64,000 nucleotides of DNA from Klebsormidium nitens (Eukaryota > Streptophyta > Klebsormidiophyceae > Klebsormidiales > Klebsormidiaceae): assembly GCA_000708835.1 (NCBI GenBank), contig DF236950.1:371716-435715 (forward strand). The letters run 5' to 3'. This document shows, piece by piece, positions 13,301 to 26,027 of the stretch (positions are counted from its first letter, which is position 1; every line of letters begins with the position of its first letter). The position numbers were made by a program, and so were the translations under genes. Below the pieces are notes generated by a model that was not told where the DNA came from, did no database searches, and saw nothing but the letters and a program-made list of their open reading frames with translations.

Positions 13301-13623
13301 TTTCCTAACTTCTTATCAGAGACTCTCTCAGAAGGCCCCTCCTCGGGATCAGCTCACCTGTCCATTGGCAACTTCGACGCATCCCTCCTGCTTGCATCGG
13401 GGTGATACTTGAACAATTCAAGGCGTCCGATGATCTCAGCCGGCGTGATTGCCACGCTAGGGGGCCTCTCGTGCCCTGCTGAAACGTCGATGATGGCCAC
13501 CTTCACATGTGCAACCTGCATTGTGGCCAGCGCCGTCTTGAGGACATCTGCAATATAGAGGATCTCCTCCTCCTTGGTGTCAAGTGTCCCGATGGTGTAC
13601 ACAACCCTGGTCTGGGGCGCCAT
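7319..13623 (-). CDS. Tm-1-like protein: UPF0261 domain fused to TIM barrel
   Basis: Thirteen exons: 13623-13358, 12880-12708, 12442-12329, 12040-11858, 11655-11615, 11334-11128, 10798-10583, 10208-9856, 9537-9438, 8784-8606, 8327-8218, 7918-7775, 7497-7319. The phases close exactly to a 754-residue protein, the length I recall for tomato Tm-1. Residues 1 to about 425 form the UPF0261/Tm-1 ATP-binding domain (start [14 protein letters not shown]; later [14 protein letters not shown] and [13 protein letters not shown]). A charged, proline-rich linker (about 427-470) leads to a TIM barrel from about 473 ([56 protein letters not shown]). The barrel belongs to the phosphoenolpyruvate hydrolase-like group. 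In tomato, Tm-1 alleles block tomato mosaic virus replication, but the ancestral role is unknown and probably enzymatic. No transit peptide is evident, so a cytosolic protein is likely. It is divergently paired with the epimerase gene. Confidence 0.93.
8974..9155. mobile_element. Small inverted-repeat element in an intron
   Basis: A 12-bp sequence (AAAAGTTCGGAA, 8985-8996) recurs as a perfect inverted copy at 9144-9155, bounding a 171-bp segment. Inside lies a palindromic GGGGGCAGCCCCC hairpin. About 66 bp of its left end match a sequence in a CtpA intron (20514-20593) in the opposite orientation. It sits in the intron between exons 9 and 10 of the Tm-1-like gene. Two dispersed copies plus terminal inverted repeats suggest a non-autonomous DNA transposon. 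No clear target-site duplication is seen. Confidence 0.5.
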
Positions 13624-14054
13624 GTCTGCATGCACCGCTCACGCAACGTTCTTCCTTTCTGGGTGATCGAGGAATGCAGTTTTGCAGACCAGAGAGCTGC
13701 ATGCAGCTAGCTAGGTACATCCCCTTCCCTCCAGAATCGGACCGTTCCACACTTTTTTGACCCTAAAATTGTCGCTAAAAGGTGACCAAAGGCTTGTCGA
13801 GCAATAGAACCGGCAGCCGCGGACAGCCTGTTTCCTAGGTCCTTTTCTCCGACGTCTTGATAGACGTCGTGTTTTGACGGCGACCCGGGTCCTGACCAGT
13901 CCTGACCAGGGTGCTGCTGTCGAGAACGCCGAAAGCGATATATGGAGCGCTTCACACTGCACAGCTACTTCGAGCATTCTTAACTTGCAAGCTAGCAATC
14001 AAACGGTGCACAGGCAGCCCTTCCGCCGTCTCGCAGCTACTTATCCCTTTCAGG
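13624..14054. promoter_or_regulatory. Shared promoter between Tm-1-like and epimerase genes
   Basis: The starts of two divergently transcribed genes lie 431 bp apart, so both promoters and 5' UTRs must fall here. There is a short direct repeat of TCCTGACCAG near 13893-13914. I recognise no TATA box at a firm position. Confidence 0.6.
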
Positions 14055-17000
14055 ATGGCGTCAACTCAGCTGGCTGCCCTCAGGCTTCAACCGCTGCAAG
14101 CCTCTGCTGGTGTTCCCCTTTCACAATGCCGAAAACACGTCTACACTGGCGTGTACATGCCAGGACAAAAGGCCTATAATGCCCCCCTGGCAGTGCATCA
14201 GATTCTGCGCTTGGCGTCACTCCAATCGCCTCCTCAGCAGCTGAAAGAGGTGGGGGAAGACCCATAGCATCATCAGAAAAGGCCCTAATCCTGCCGTTAT
14301 TTGGCCCCAGCTGCAATTGCTACATTACTCCTCCAAGTATGGAAGTCTCATAATTGCACAGAGGCATCAGCAAGTACGTTTCCTCAGGGCCATTCCATGA
14401 ACCCCTGAGAATGCAAAGTTGCAGCAAATGCATCCCGCTGGAGTGTCTTTGCTTGTCCTGTCTCCACAAGGAGACACCCTTGCCTCTCGGCTTTTGATTC
14501 ATGTTTGTGCTGCTTTCCAAGGTCTCGATGCAGTACCAGCTTGGTTCCGCCTTTCTCACTAGCCAAACCCAGTTCTATATGCCCACCACTGAATCACGTT
14601 ATGCCAGAAGGTGACCAGGTGATACTTGCATCCAGGAACAACCTCATCCCCACTTCGGAATTCTTTCCCCCTCATGCCTCCCAGGGATCAAAATCACTTT
14701 TAGGAAGCCGTTCCCCCAGCTCCCACAGGCAGCCACGTATTCGAGCCACTGCCTCTGATGCGGAACCTGCAGCCCCCTCAAACCTGATTGGTGTCCATTG
14801 GCTGACATGGGCCGGGGGCCTGTCTGAAGAGGAGTGCCGCAAAGCAATCGATGGGTCGGCAAAGCTGGGATACGACCTTGTAGAAGGTGGGATGCGACTT
14901 GGTTTGTTATGACAATTGATTGAAAGTACAGGCCAATTTTCAAACAATACAACACAGAGATCAAAAGAGTTCTCTTTTAGCCTGTGCCTGCTTGGCTTGT
15001 TGATGGGCGTGTTTGTCAAATCACTGTGACCCGAAGCTGTCGTTGATCCTGAAGTATGATCATAGATACACGATAAGGAATGGGAGAATGAGCCCCCCTC
15101 CTTTGTTGCTCTTTGCACCACCCGATCATATGTTGGTCTTGAGCGCTTACTGTGGTGATTCCATGCAGTGCCTCTGGGCGATCCTGATGCGGTGAATGTT
15201 CCCCTTACACGTCGAATGCTCCAGGAAGCAAACATGGCGGCTACAGCCTCACTTGGTGGGTGTACACTGGACCACCTCCATTTGATTGGGCTGGATTTGA
15301 TGGGCAGACCGTCTGATTGCTCTAATCGAATGCGCTCGTTCATCTCTCAATGTGGCTGGCTAGCACTGCGCTTTGGTTGGCAAGTTGGAGAAAGTGCACA
15401 ATCTCCTTGGGGAAAGTGCATAATCTCCTTGGGGAAAGTGCATAATCTCCATCCGTCATTCAAGTTTCTGCCAAGGTTGTCTAAACATCTCAAGACTCTC
15501 TGGCTTTCGTTGCAGGTCTTCTGCCGCATGCTGATGTTTCCAGCGACGACTCTGAGATTGCGGCCGCAGGAGAGAAGGTGCGACTCCAGAAAAGACGGGG
15601 TCCCTTCCGTTTTCATGCGATGTGTTTCTGGCCAGGGTCTCAAAGAAGTCTGTTGAGCAATAGAGGTCAACGTTGTTCGTCTCGTCCTTGTCATTCTACG
15701 GAGCTTAAAGCTTGTTCCTCCCATTCAGCTTCTGGAGGAGGCGGTTAAAGTTGCGGCGGGGATTGGAGCGACCATTGTCACAGGTGGGGCCACACTTTTC
15801 TCGTCGAGAAGCCGGGAACAAGAATATGGGCCTTGAACGGACTGTAAAGCAGACTTGCATATGCCTTACCTGATTGGGTTGACATCTTCAGGCGTCACCA
15901 AGGGCCTCGCGCGCTTTTGAATCAAAGTGGGTGACAATTGAAGGTAATTCTTCAATATGCTGCATTAAGCCTGAGAATTTGCCTGCAGTGCACTTTCATC
16001 AGCTTGAGGCATGGTCTACTGTGTAATCGGCACTGCCCTCACGCTTGTGGCCGCATGCCCCCGGATCAGACCAAATTTTTGCGAACAGCCTCCTTCACGT
16101 ATTTCGTCAGGTATCACATACAGTGCCCTTCACAAGTATCCGTCCGGCCCAACCGTTGCTGGCCGTCGCAACAGCGTGGTGGCATTGAAACGGATTGCAG
16201 CACGGGCGGCCGACTCGGGCATCGAGATCGGTCTCGAGGTCGTGAACCGATACGAGAGCAACCTGATCAACACGGCCGCAGAGGTGAGGGCCAGCGACCT
16301 CCTCCGGAGTGCAGTCGGGGATAAAGGCTGTTTGGATACAAGCAGTCCTGGTGCAAGGAGTACAAGATGCACGATAAGAGAGCGGTTTGATTGCATGCCA
16401 CGTTACTCTCATTACGGATCTCACGGTTTGTCCGGGTGAGACAAACCGCTGTGAACGGGTTTTAAGACCAGATCCCCCGAATCGTCCGTCAATGTCCCCA
16501 CCCAGATTTTCTGCATTGCAGCTTGAGTTCTATGGCCTCCTTCGCCATTCACAATCCTGTCTAAGGAGTGTCTACAACTTGCGGACTGCGAACTACTAGG
16601 CTGCTTTTTGAAGGGGCCCCGAACCCCGGTAGTGACTCTCGATGTTGAACAAAAGTTAACTGGTGCAGGCTATGGAGCTCCTCTCGGAGATCGACCACCC
16701 GGGGGTCATGGTGCATCTAGACTCGTACCACATGAACATCGAGGAAAACAGCGCCGCCGAGGCCGTGCAGACGTGCGGAGACAAACTGCGCTACGTGAGC
16801 TTCGAAAGCCCACCTGCCGTTCTCTGGGTCTGAATGCTTGAGAACTTGATTGATGATTTGTATCTTGAAAGCTTCTCGAAGGCGTGACCTTTCCGTTGCT
16901 GTGCAGTTGGACTTTGCAAGCCCGCTCCTAAGTCACGTGACTTTTGTGTGGCATGCCTCAGAGAGCCGGCCGGGCCTGTCGCTCCGGTGGCTGCGGCACC

Positions 17001-17950
17001 TGTCAAGAAGTGGGTAAGATGACAGATTGAAGTGATTCTTGAAGAACGTCGGAACGGCTGATGTGCAGGTGCACATAGGAGAGAGCCATCGAGGGTACCT
17101 CGGAACAGGTTCGTCTGTCGCATCCTTAGTATATTGAATGCTACTTCGACACACGCCTGGTGATTCACAAAACAAGCCAGGCCCTCAAATTCTTGGATCA
17201 AGTACTTAAATCTCAATCGAAATCTCGACTTTACATTTATGTTCAGCATGATCCAACCGCACGCTTGACGTTGATCGTTGAATGAACCTGTCTACCTGCA
17301 CCTCGTATGTCCCGCCGTCTGGCTTACAAGCCCAGCGACACTGACGCCCCCTTACTGCGTAAATTCAGGCAGTGTCGACTTCCCCGCTCTCTTTGCCGCG
17401 CTAGCCGCTGCCCGGTACAGGGGCCCGATCACCTTCGAGAGTTTCTCGTCGCGCGTGGTCAACCCGCAGCTGTCCAACACTCTCTGCATCTGGCGCAACC
17501 TGTGAGCTCCCGCCGCACCAATGTTTGTTTGGAGAATATCTGCCCTCGGTTGGTTGGGCGTTCGAAGTTTTTCATTTCAGTCCTCCTGGCCTCTTTCGAG
17601 GCTCACAACTGAGGAGATGGGATCAAGAGGGCTGAAACACTGGTCGCTCGTTTGCATATTACGACAGCATGAGTTAAGCTGACAGGGGCTTAGGGCACTG
17701 ATGTCAGGAGATCAGGGCACTACCGATGGTTGTAGCGCTCTAGCGAGCGACTAGTTTGCTTAGTTTCCGTTCAAGCAACCGAGAGACCGATCCTTTTTAA
17801 TCAGGCTTTTGCTCGTTGGCCAAGATTTCTCGTTCTTACTCCTCAGGTCGATAATGATGGAGGTGCTCTTTGTCGCCGTGCAGGTGGGAGGACTCCGAAG
17901 ATCTGGCTCAGCACGCCAAAGCTTTCATCGATGAAAAGTGGAACCCCTAG
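14055..17950 (+). CDS. Ketose 3-epimerase / sugar isomerase TIM-barrel protein
   Basis: Ten exons: 14055-14249, 14685-14886, 15169-15255, 15516-15577, 15729-15783, 16111-16283, 16669-16794, 17069-17108, 17369-17501, 17884-17950. Phase is kept throughout and the product is 379 residues. The first about 100 residues are leader-like, so plastid or mitochondrial import is possible. The catalytic part (from about residue 107) follows the D-tagatose/D-psicose 3-epimerase fold. The four expected metal ligands are present: Glu in GLEVVNR (about 243), Asp in HLDSYHMN (276), His in HIGESHRG (302) and Glu in ITFESFS (337). Such enzymes epimerise or isomerise ketoses at C3; the substrate here cannot be read from sequence. 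The exon 1 donor (GTGGGG) is weak, so the N-terminus is the least sure part. Confidence 0.85.
15387..15452. repeat. 22-bp tandem repeat, three copies, intronic
   Basis: Three adjacent 22-bp units occupy 15387-15408, 15409-15430 and 15431-15452. Units 2 and 3 differ only at the end, and unit 1 differs from unit 2 at two positions. The array lies in intron 3 of the epimerase gene, upstream of the acceptor at 15515. Confidence 0.9.
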
Positions 17951-19071
17951 CGAGGATTGCATTGGTTCTCCTGTTGCTACCAGGACTGGACAGCGTCTTG
18001 AGTTTGAGAAATAGGTCTAGAGGCGCGCGTAAGTTTTGGGCGCTTACCACCTTGCAGAATCTGACTGAGCGGCGCGCGCATACGGTACATACACGTCTAA
18101 GCTAACTGACAGCAACGAGTCGGCATGCGACTTGGATATGCTTGCACATGGCCCGACGTATACCAAACGGTAGGCCAGGCTTTTCCATATTGCGTGCATT
18201 GAGGAGCCCGGCGTGCAGCGGCCTATTTCAACAATGATTTCTCAAGGTTTAACAATTGTCATGTGTATGTCAGCGTTTAAGTAGAGCTAGCCTGCTAAAT
18301 ATTGCGTGCGTCAAATATAGCAGATTCGCGCACTGAAGCGCTTTTGCAACATGCCAGTCATAAATATTATTTAAATATATGCAAATGCTCACCAATAGCG
18401 CTCTCAAACACCGCGCATCGACATCCTTAGCTATATAGCCTCCTCACGTGCGCATGTGATTTAGCCTGCAGCCGCGGGCGGCCATGCCCATGTTGCATGG
18501 CGGCTATGTCAACGCGTCTATACAATCCGGTGGAAAAGGGGGGCCACTGAATGCACTGCTCGACGAAACTCCACCGGTTCTTAGCCGCTCAACGATTGAT
18601 CGTTTTGGAGAAGCTATAGTCGCTTCATCATGTTGCCGTTGAGAGCATGTATGCATTTGCAGACCTTCCGCATCATACACCTACAAAAGCTGACGTCACG
18701 CTGGATTCAATATGCACTCAGTAACCTTTAGGAACATGCCTGCAGCGCCTCGGGCGGGGCTTGTGGTCACCGTTTTGCAACTGCCGTTGAACTTACGACT
18801 GAGATGGCGCCTTAATGGCTGGCACTTTCAATGACAGGAATGATATTGGCACCAGTTTGCGTACGGCAGCTGGTAAAGTCCACAAAGGAGTGCTACTATA
18901 GCACTGCAAGCTGTACCTACAGATTCACCTCATTGGCCCTGCATACCTGCCGTGCCTGCAATGCAGTACAGTCAAAGAACTCTTCAACAGTACAAACCTT
19001 TACCTGTGAGCACACTACCTCGCCCCGGGCCGGGTCCTTGCGTGCTTGTTCACTTGTTCCCGGTGCACAAA
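17951..19071. other. Convergent intergenic region, no gene seen
   Basis: This is the space between the 3' ends of the epimerase and CtpA genes, 1.1 kb. It must hold both 3' UTRs and polyadenylation signals. The middle (about 18280-18420) looks AT-rich. I see no open frame with family features. Confidence 0.5.
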
Positions 19072-22000
19072 TCACCTGCTCTTAGCAAACAAATCTTTGA
19101 CGTCTATGTACCCCTCTGCAGAAGGATCGGCAATCAGCTTGCAGAAATCGTCGCCGTTCGCTGGAAGTGGACCCGGCAGTGGCCGATCTGGGGTGATGCC
19201 AACCTGGAGAAGGAGGCGGAAGTCAGAGCTTAGGTACGTCCTTTCTAGCTTCGACGGGAGGCAAAGCTGGACTCGCAAGTCACCGTTATGGCTTCTGTTG
19301 TGAGGGACAGGGTTCTGCAGACAACCTTTCTCATCCATAATACTCGAGCACAGAAGTACTACGGCAAGCTCGTCAAGTCTTACACTCGCACCTTCCCATG
19401 TGATTCTTGTCACAACGTTGACGAATTCTCTTGAAAGGAACTCGTTGCAGAAAGGGAGAGGGTGCGCGGTGCTCACCTTGTCAATGTCGATCTTGGCAGG
19501 CGTCACATAGCGCGCAATCGTAACGGCTAGGCCGGAGCCGTCGGAGAGGGCAAAGACGGACTGAATCTTCCTGCAGATTTAAAAGCCGCAAAGCTTGTCA
19601 CAATGCCTCCTGACAAGAAGAGGTCGCAGTGAGACAGCCAGGATTTGGGCGCAAAACTCCGGTCTGCACGCTGTCTACTTTTGTTGCAAAGGCCGCGACC
19701 AATTGGCATGCGCCTTCTCACAACAGCCAACTTTGCAACCCAATCTCGATAAACATAGACGACAGCAGAATTCGCACCCCAAAGTTTCTGCAGTCTGTGC
19801 GCTGTGCATCCGCTGTCTTGCAGACATACAGCCACAAAGCTCCCGCTCGGCAGCTTTGCCTACCGACGTATCCAGCCTCAGATTCCCAATCGATTCCTCA
19901 GTTCCCCTCACCCTTTTCCAAACGTGGGCTCCCCCAGGATAACCGCGCGCTTGTTGTCTTTGAGCGCCCCCGCCAGGATCTCGCTCGCGCTGGCCGTGCC
20001 CTTGTTGACCAGCACCGCGAGCGGCTCGCGCACCGAGATGGCGGAGCCGGGGTCGTCCTGCTCGTAGATGTCGCGGATGCCCTTGCTGTCCTCGATGAAC
20101 ACGATCACGCCGCGGTCCAGCCACATCTTGGCCACCTCCACGCCCGACGGGAACAGCCCGCCGCTGCAAAACATCAAAAGGAAGAAAATGTTGACGTTTG
20201 TATTTAAAGTGGGGTATTTATTTACGGTTTTAGTATGAGTGACTTAACCGTCAGGGATTCGACCATAGGCAGCTCGACTGCTCGACTACAGCCAGATTGG
20301 ATGCTTGGCCACATTGAAAGGCTCGAACGACAATACGTCTTGTATCTGGGCTTCCGGTTGACAGCTGGGCCAACAAGCGTTTCCTTATCCTTGTCTGTGC
20401 CGATCAATCGACAGGCTGCTTCCATGCTGAAAAACTGTGCTTGACGAGTTAGCAGTCAGTCGGAACGGACATTTCTCCTGTCTTGAAAGAATCGTCTTGG
20501 CATCTGCCAACCAGGCCCCATCGGACGATCCAAACAATCAAAGTTAGGGGCTGCCCCCGCGATCGACGGTTCCGAACTTTTGATGCCGGGGTCCAAGAGC
20601 GTGCCTCCTGACTGCAGTTGCCCCCTTAACCGTAAACCCGCTTTTGCACAGGCGATGCGACACCTCACCTGTTGTTCCGAATGTCCAGCACGTACGCCTT
20701 CGCCCCCTCTTCCTTGAGCTTCTCAATCGCCTCCCGCACAGCCGCCGTCGAGTTGCTGTTGAAGGTCGAGAGCCGAATGTAGCCCAGCTTGTCGGCCCCG
20801 TTGCCCGGAGTGCACAGCTTCGAAGACACCGGGTTCAGGGTGATCTTCTGCCGCCTGCAAGGCGATTGGGTTGGATGTAAGAGGAATTCGGATACATCAA
20901 AGGCAGCTTTGTTCGTGCTAGGGCTGCGGGTAATTTATGCGTGTTGAACGGTCGTGAGGGAAATATCAACGTGGCTCAATGGCGCAATCAGAGAGGAGAG
21001 TCGACCTTACATCGAACGACTCCCATCTCAGACTAGCAAGGAATCTAACAATCTTCGAAAGGTGCTCTGGAATCTGTGGTTTGAGTTTCGCAGTCCGCGA
21101 ATGAATACCTGAGGAACGGAAATTTCGTCGTACTTCATTAACAACCCCAAAATGCCGCTCTTACGACGCAAGAAGAAACAACTAGTTCTTGTTGGCTGAG
21201 TTGGAAACCGCAAACTGACCCGTTCAACAGGGTTCGGAGCCAAGAGTGCCAATTGAAATCCGATTGATTACTTGTGAGATCGAAGATAATAATCCTCCGA
21301 GAACATCCACTACTCTCATCCAAACAAGACTCGATTCCAGGTCGCCAGGGAGGCATCCCTGCAGCAGGATTCCTGGTGACGACTTATTTCTACGTCTAGA
21401 CTATAAGCAAAGTCTTATATCATCGTCACGAACCTCACAAATTGTGGACATTGCAACCGTTTCTCTCATGTCAGTCGATTCGAGAAGGGAACCCCCCGCA
21501 CGAGCGCAAACATTCACAGGGCTTCGAGGGCGGCCCGTACGCTCACTTTATTTGCACTGTCTCGCTCTTCCCGCTTCCATTTCTCCGTATTGTCACGACC
21601 ACCTCGCTATCAATTGGTCCCCTGCGAACAAGAATTCTCTGGTGAGATACCACAGATAAGTACCAGCAGCTGCAGAGATCAGACGTGAGCATTAGGCTGC
21701 TGTCCATGTCTCCCAACTATTCAGTCAGCAATAACCGTCGAGCATCGTAGGAAAAGTCGTTAAGACCTGAGCTAACGGCTCACATCTGAGAGATCACACA
21801 AGCAGAGCCCCTGCTTCGACCACTTAAGAGATCATCGTCCAGCCCTACTATCGCAAAAGATCACTTTGTCGAGCTTTGCCTTGACAGGATCGTACAGGCA
21901 AAGAGCTGATGCTCACTGCAGCCTCTGTGCGGCATCGTATAGGCCCATCCCTTCCGTCGTGGTATCGTCGATGGCCAGGATGGCGTCCCCTGGTTGTACC

Positions 22001-23633
22001 CCCGCTTTGTCGGCTGGCCCCCCCGTGACAGGTGTCACCACCACGAGCATCGGAGGGGTGCTGCTGTTGAACCCGACCTCAAGACCAACACCGGTCACCG
22101 CACCCTGGGCGCCCGACTGCAGTGCATAAGATAAGAAAGAGACTCACCAAATGTAACTTCACGTTCGGTTTTCAGTGGCGGTGGAATCAGCGTACTGCAG
22201 TTGAGAAAGACTAGGAGCTGATCTGAAGCAAAGTGCGGCAGAGCAGCAACCGTCAGCGGGGGGCATCAAGCGCAGTCTTTGTCGGAGACACATCCGTGAT
22301 AGCAAGGGCGTAGAGGATTTAGGATTACCTTCAAGGACCTAAACTTTTCTGGCTCCAGGAACCTTGTGAATGGGTCATCCAGAGTTGCCAGCATCTTCCG
22401 GATGGCAGCATCTGCACAGAGGGACTATAGGCAATTACAGCGTCTGACTACCACAGGACACTTTTGCTACTCTCTCAACTTAGAATGCCATATGTAAGAA
22501 GAACTGGTGGAAGGGAGATAGGAATCAACTTCTGCTCATGGCCACGATCGAGATTTACAGCACATCTCTATGAATTTCGATTGCCTCGCGCTGAAAGTTG
22601 ACCGTACTGCGCAACTGGCAGCTGGGTTCAGGCCACTGCTTCTATCTGTTTTCATTGGGGCTCACAAGTTTCGTCCCTGTCGTTCATTGGCGCGTTCTTG
22701 AGCGCGTTCTCCCGGTATTTGAACCAGTTCTGCCCGTTGAACGTCTTGTCAATGTACGCACGGTCTACCGTCCTCCACGCCTCTAGAAACACTAGGTTCT
22801 CCTCGGTCAATGCAGACGCTGCACAGAGTGTCCAGTAGCCGGTCAGTTCGACAGCCTACCAGAGTAAGCTCGATCGTGGTCGCCCCTCTACACTCTACAC
22901 TTGTCATTCTCGACCAATTCATGGCCCTTGGCAGAAACTTGAGTCTTAAAAGCAGAAACATCCAACTGCAAAAGTAGAACTCGAGATTATGGGGTGGTGA
23001 CAGGTCACCATAGTCAGCACTTCACGAGCAATCGGTGCAGAAGCAAAGGTGTTAGAGCATCATCATACAACACAGACAGAATAACCTATCGCTCCAGAAT
23101 CGCTTCTTTTACACGCCCTCACCAGCTGGAGTAGGAAGAACGGCCCACGAACCAGCGCACACAACCATGGCCGCGGCAGCCCCCACAAACAGCGTCCATA
23201 TTCGGCGCCGCACCCTCCTCACGTACGCATCATCAAAGGGAACCGACCCCTGCAACGCTAATGCAATGGACGTTGAGATGCTCTGCGTAAGCGCTCTAGC
23301 TCGGAACAAAATTGCGGCCCAGTGTCGCCTACCGACCGATGACTGTCTACTCAACTGAGTTGGAACAAGGTCGCTGCGGCTATTATGTACAGCAAATGGA
23401 GTCGCTACGAGAGTGTTTTTCCTGCTTGAGCGGCCCCGTAATGAACTTCGAGAAGGAACCCGGTTTTCCCGCCACCTGACATCCTTCCTGGCAGCGACTG
23501 CCCCGCTTGCAGTCCGTGGCAGAACTAGGTACGTTCGCGAAAGAGCGGCATTGCTTCCAGCAACGCTCACACCACACCCCAGCCCCTCGCACCAGCACTC
23601 CAATAGAGGCTGGGCCCGCAGGAGAGACGCCAT
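19072..23633 (-). CDS. ctpA: Thylakoid-type C-terminal processing protease (CtpA)
   Basis: Nine exons: 23633-23123, 22818-22666, 22411-22329, 22116-21917, 21621-21547, 20854-20669, 20163-19912, 19570-19477, 19203-19072; 561 residues. CtpA removes the C-terminal extension of the photosystem II D1 precursor in the thylakoid lumen. Exon 1 encodes a basic, Ser-rich leader followed by an Arg cluster and a hydrophobic segment ([16 protein letters not shown]) before an Ala-rich site, which fits stroma-then-lumen import. The mature part starts near [18 protein letters not shown] domain spans about 250-345 ([19 protein letters not shown]). The Ser/Lys dyad is seen as the first Ser of TASASE (about 461) and the Lys of TFGKG (about 486), 25 residues apart as the family requires. 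It is divergent from the S18 gene. Plants carry several CtpA paralogues and I cannot tell which this is. Confidence 0.92.
20514..20593. repeat. Dispersed copy of the intronic element at 8974-9155
   Basis: Read on the minus strand, about 66 bp here closely match 8985-9050, including the AAAAGTTCGGAACCG end and the GC-rich hairpin core; I estimate four bases in five are identical with one indel. It lies in the CtpA intron between exons 6 and 7. The opposite end is not clearly preserved, so this copy is truncated or diverged. Confidence 0.65.
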
Positions 23634-24037
23634 GCCAATGCCCTCGAAGCCCTTCAGGCTTCACGTTCGACTCCGCTGTCTTCACGTTCTCGACTTCAGT
23701 CCTGACTCCTGAGAAGCTTCTCAATTTCAAGCTTGGCTTTGCTGCTTGGGGCACCTCCACTGGACCGCTTATGTATCCCGAACTTACTTGAATATACTCC
23801 TTGTTTGTCGCAATCGATAAACAATTGGTCTATTCCATACCGGCTTATAAAATACTTACCCGGTGTCATTTGGATGGTATATTGTAAGGCGTATGATAAA
23901 ATAGTCCAGCAAAATATACCGCCTCAGTGCTTTGAGCAAGCGAAATCAACTCGATTCCACGAGCTCTGCTTTCCCTCTTTCCAAGCTCGCTGCCTGCACC
24001 CGTGCCAGCTAGGGCGCCGAGTCCGCCTGCAGCAACC
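23634..24037. promoter_or_regulatory. Shared promoter between CtpA and S18 genes
   Basis: The 404-bp spacer lies between divergent starts. A TTATAAAATA sequence occurs at about 23845 on the plus strand. Just upstream of the S18 ATG is a pyrimidine-rich run (CTTTCCCTCTTTCC near 23970), similar to the 5' oligopyrimidine starts typical of ribosomal protein mRNAs. The roles are inferred. Confidence 0.5.
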
Positions 24038-26027
<1,990 letters not shown>

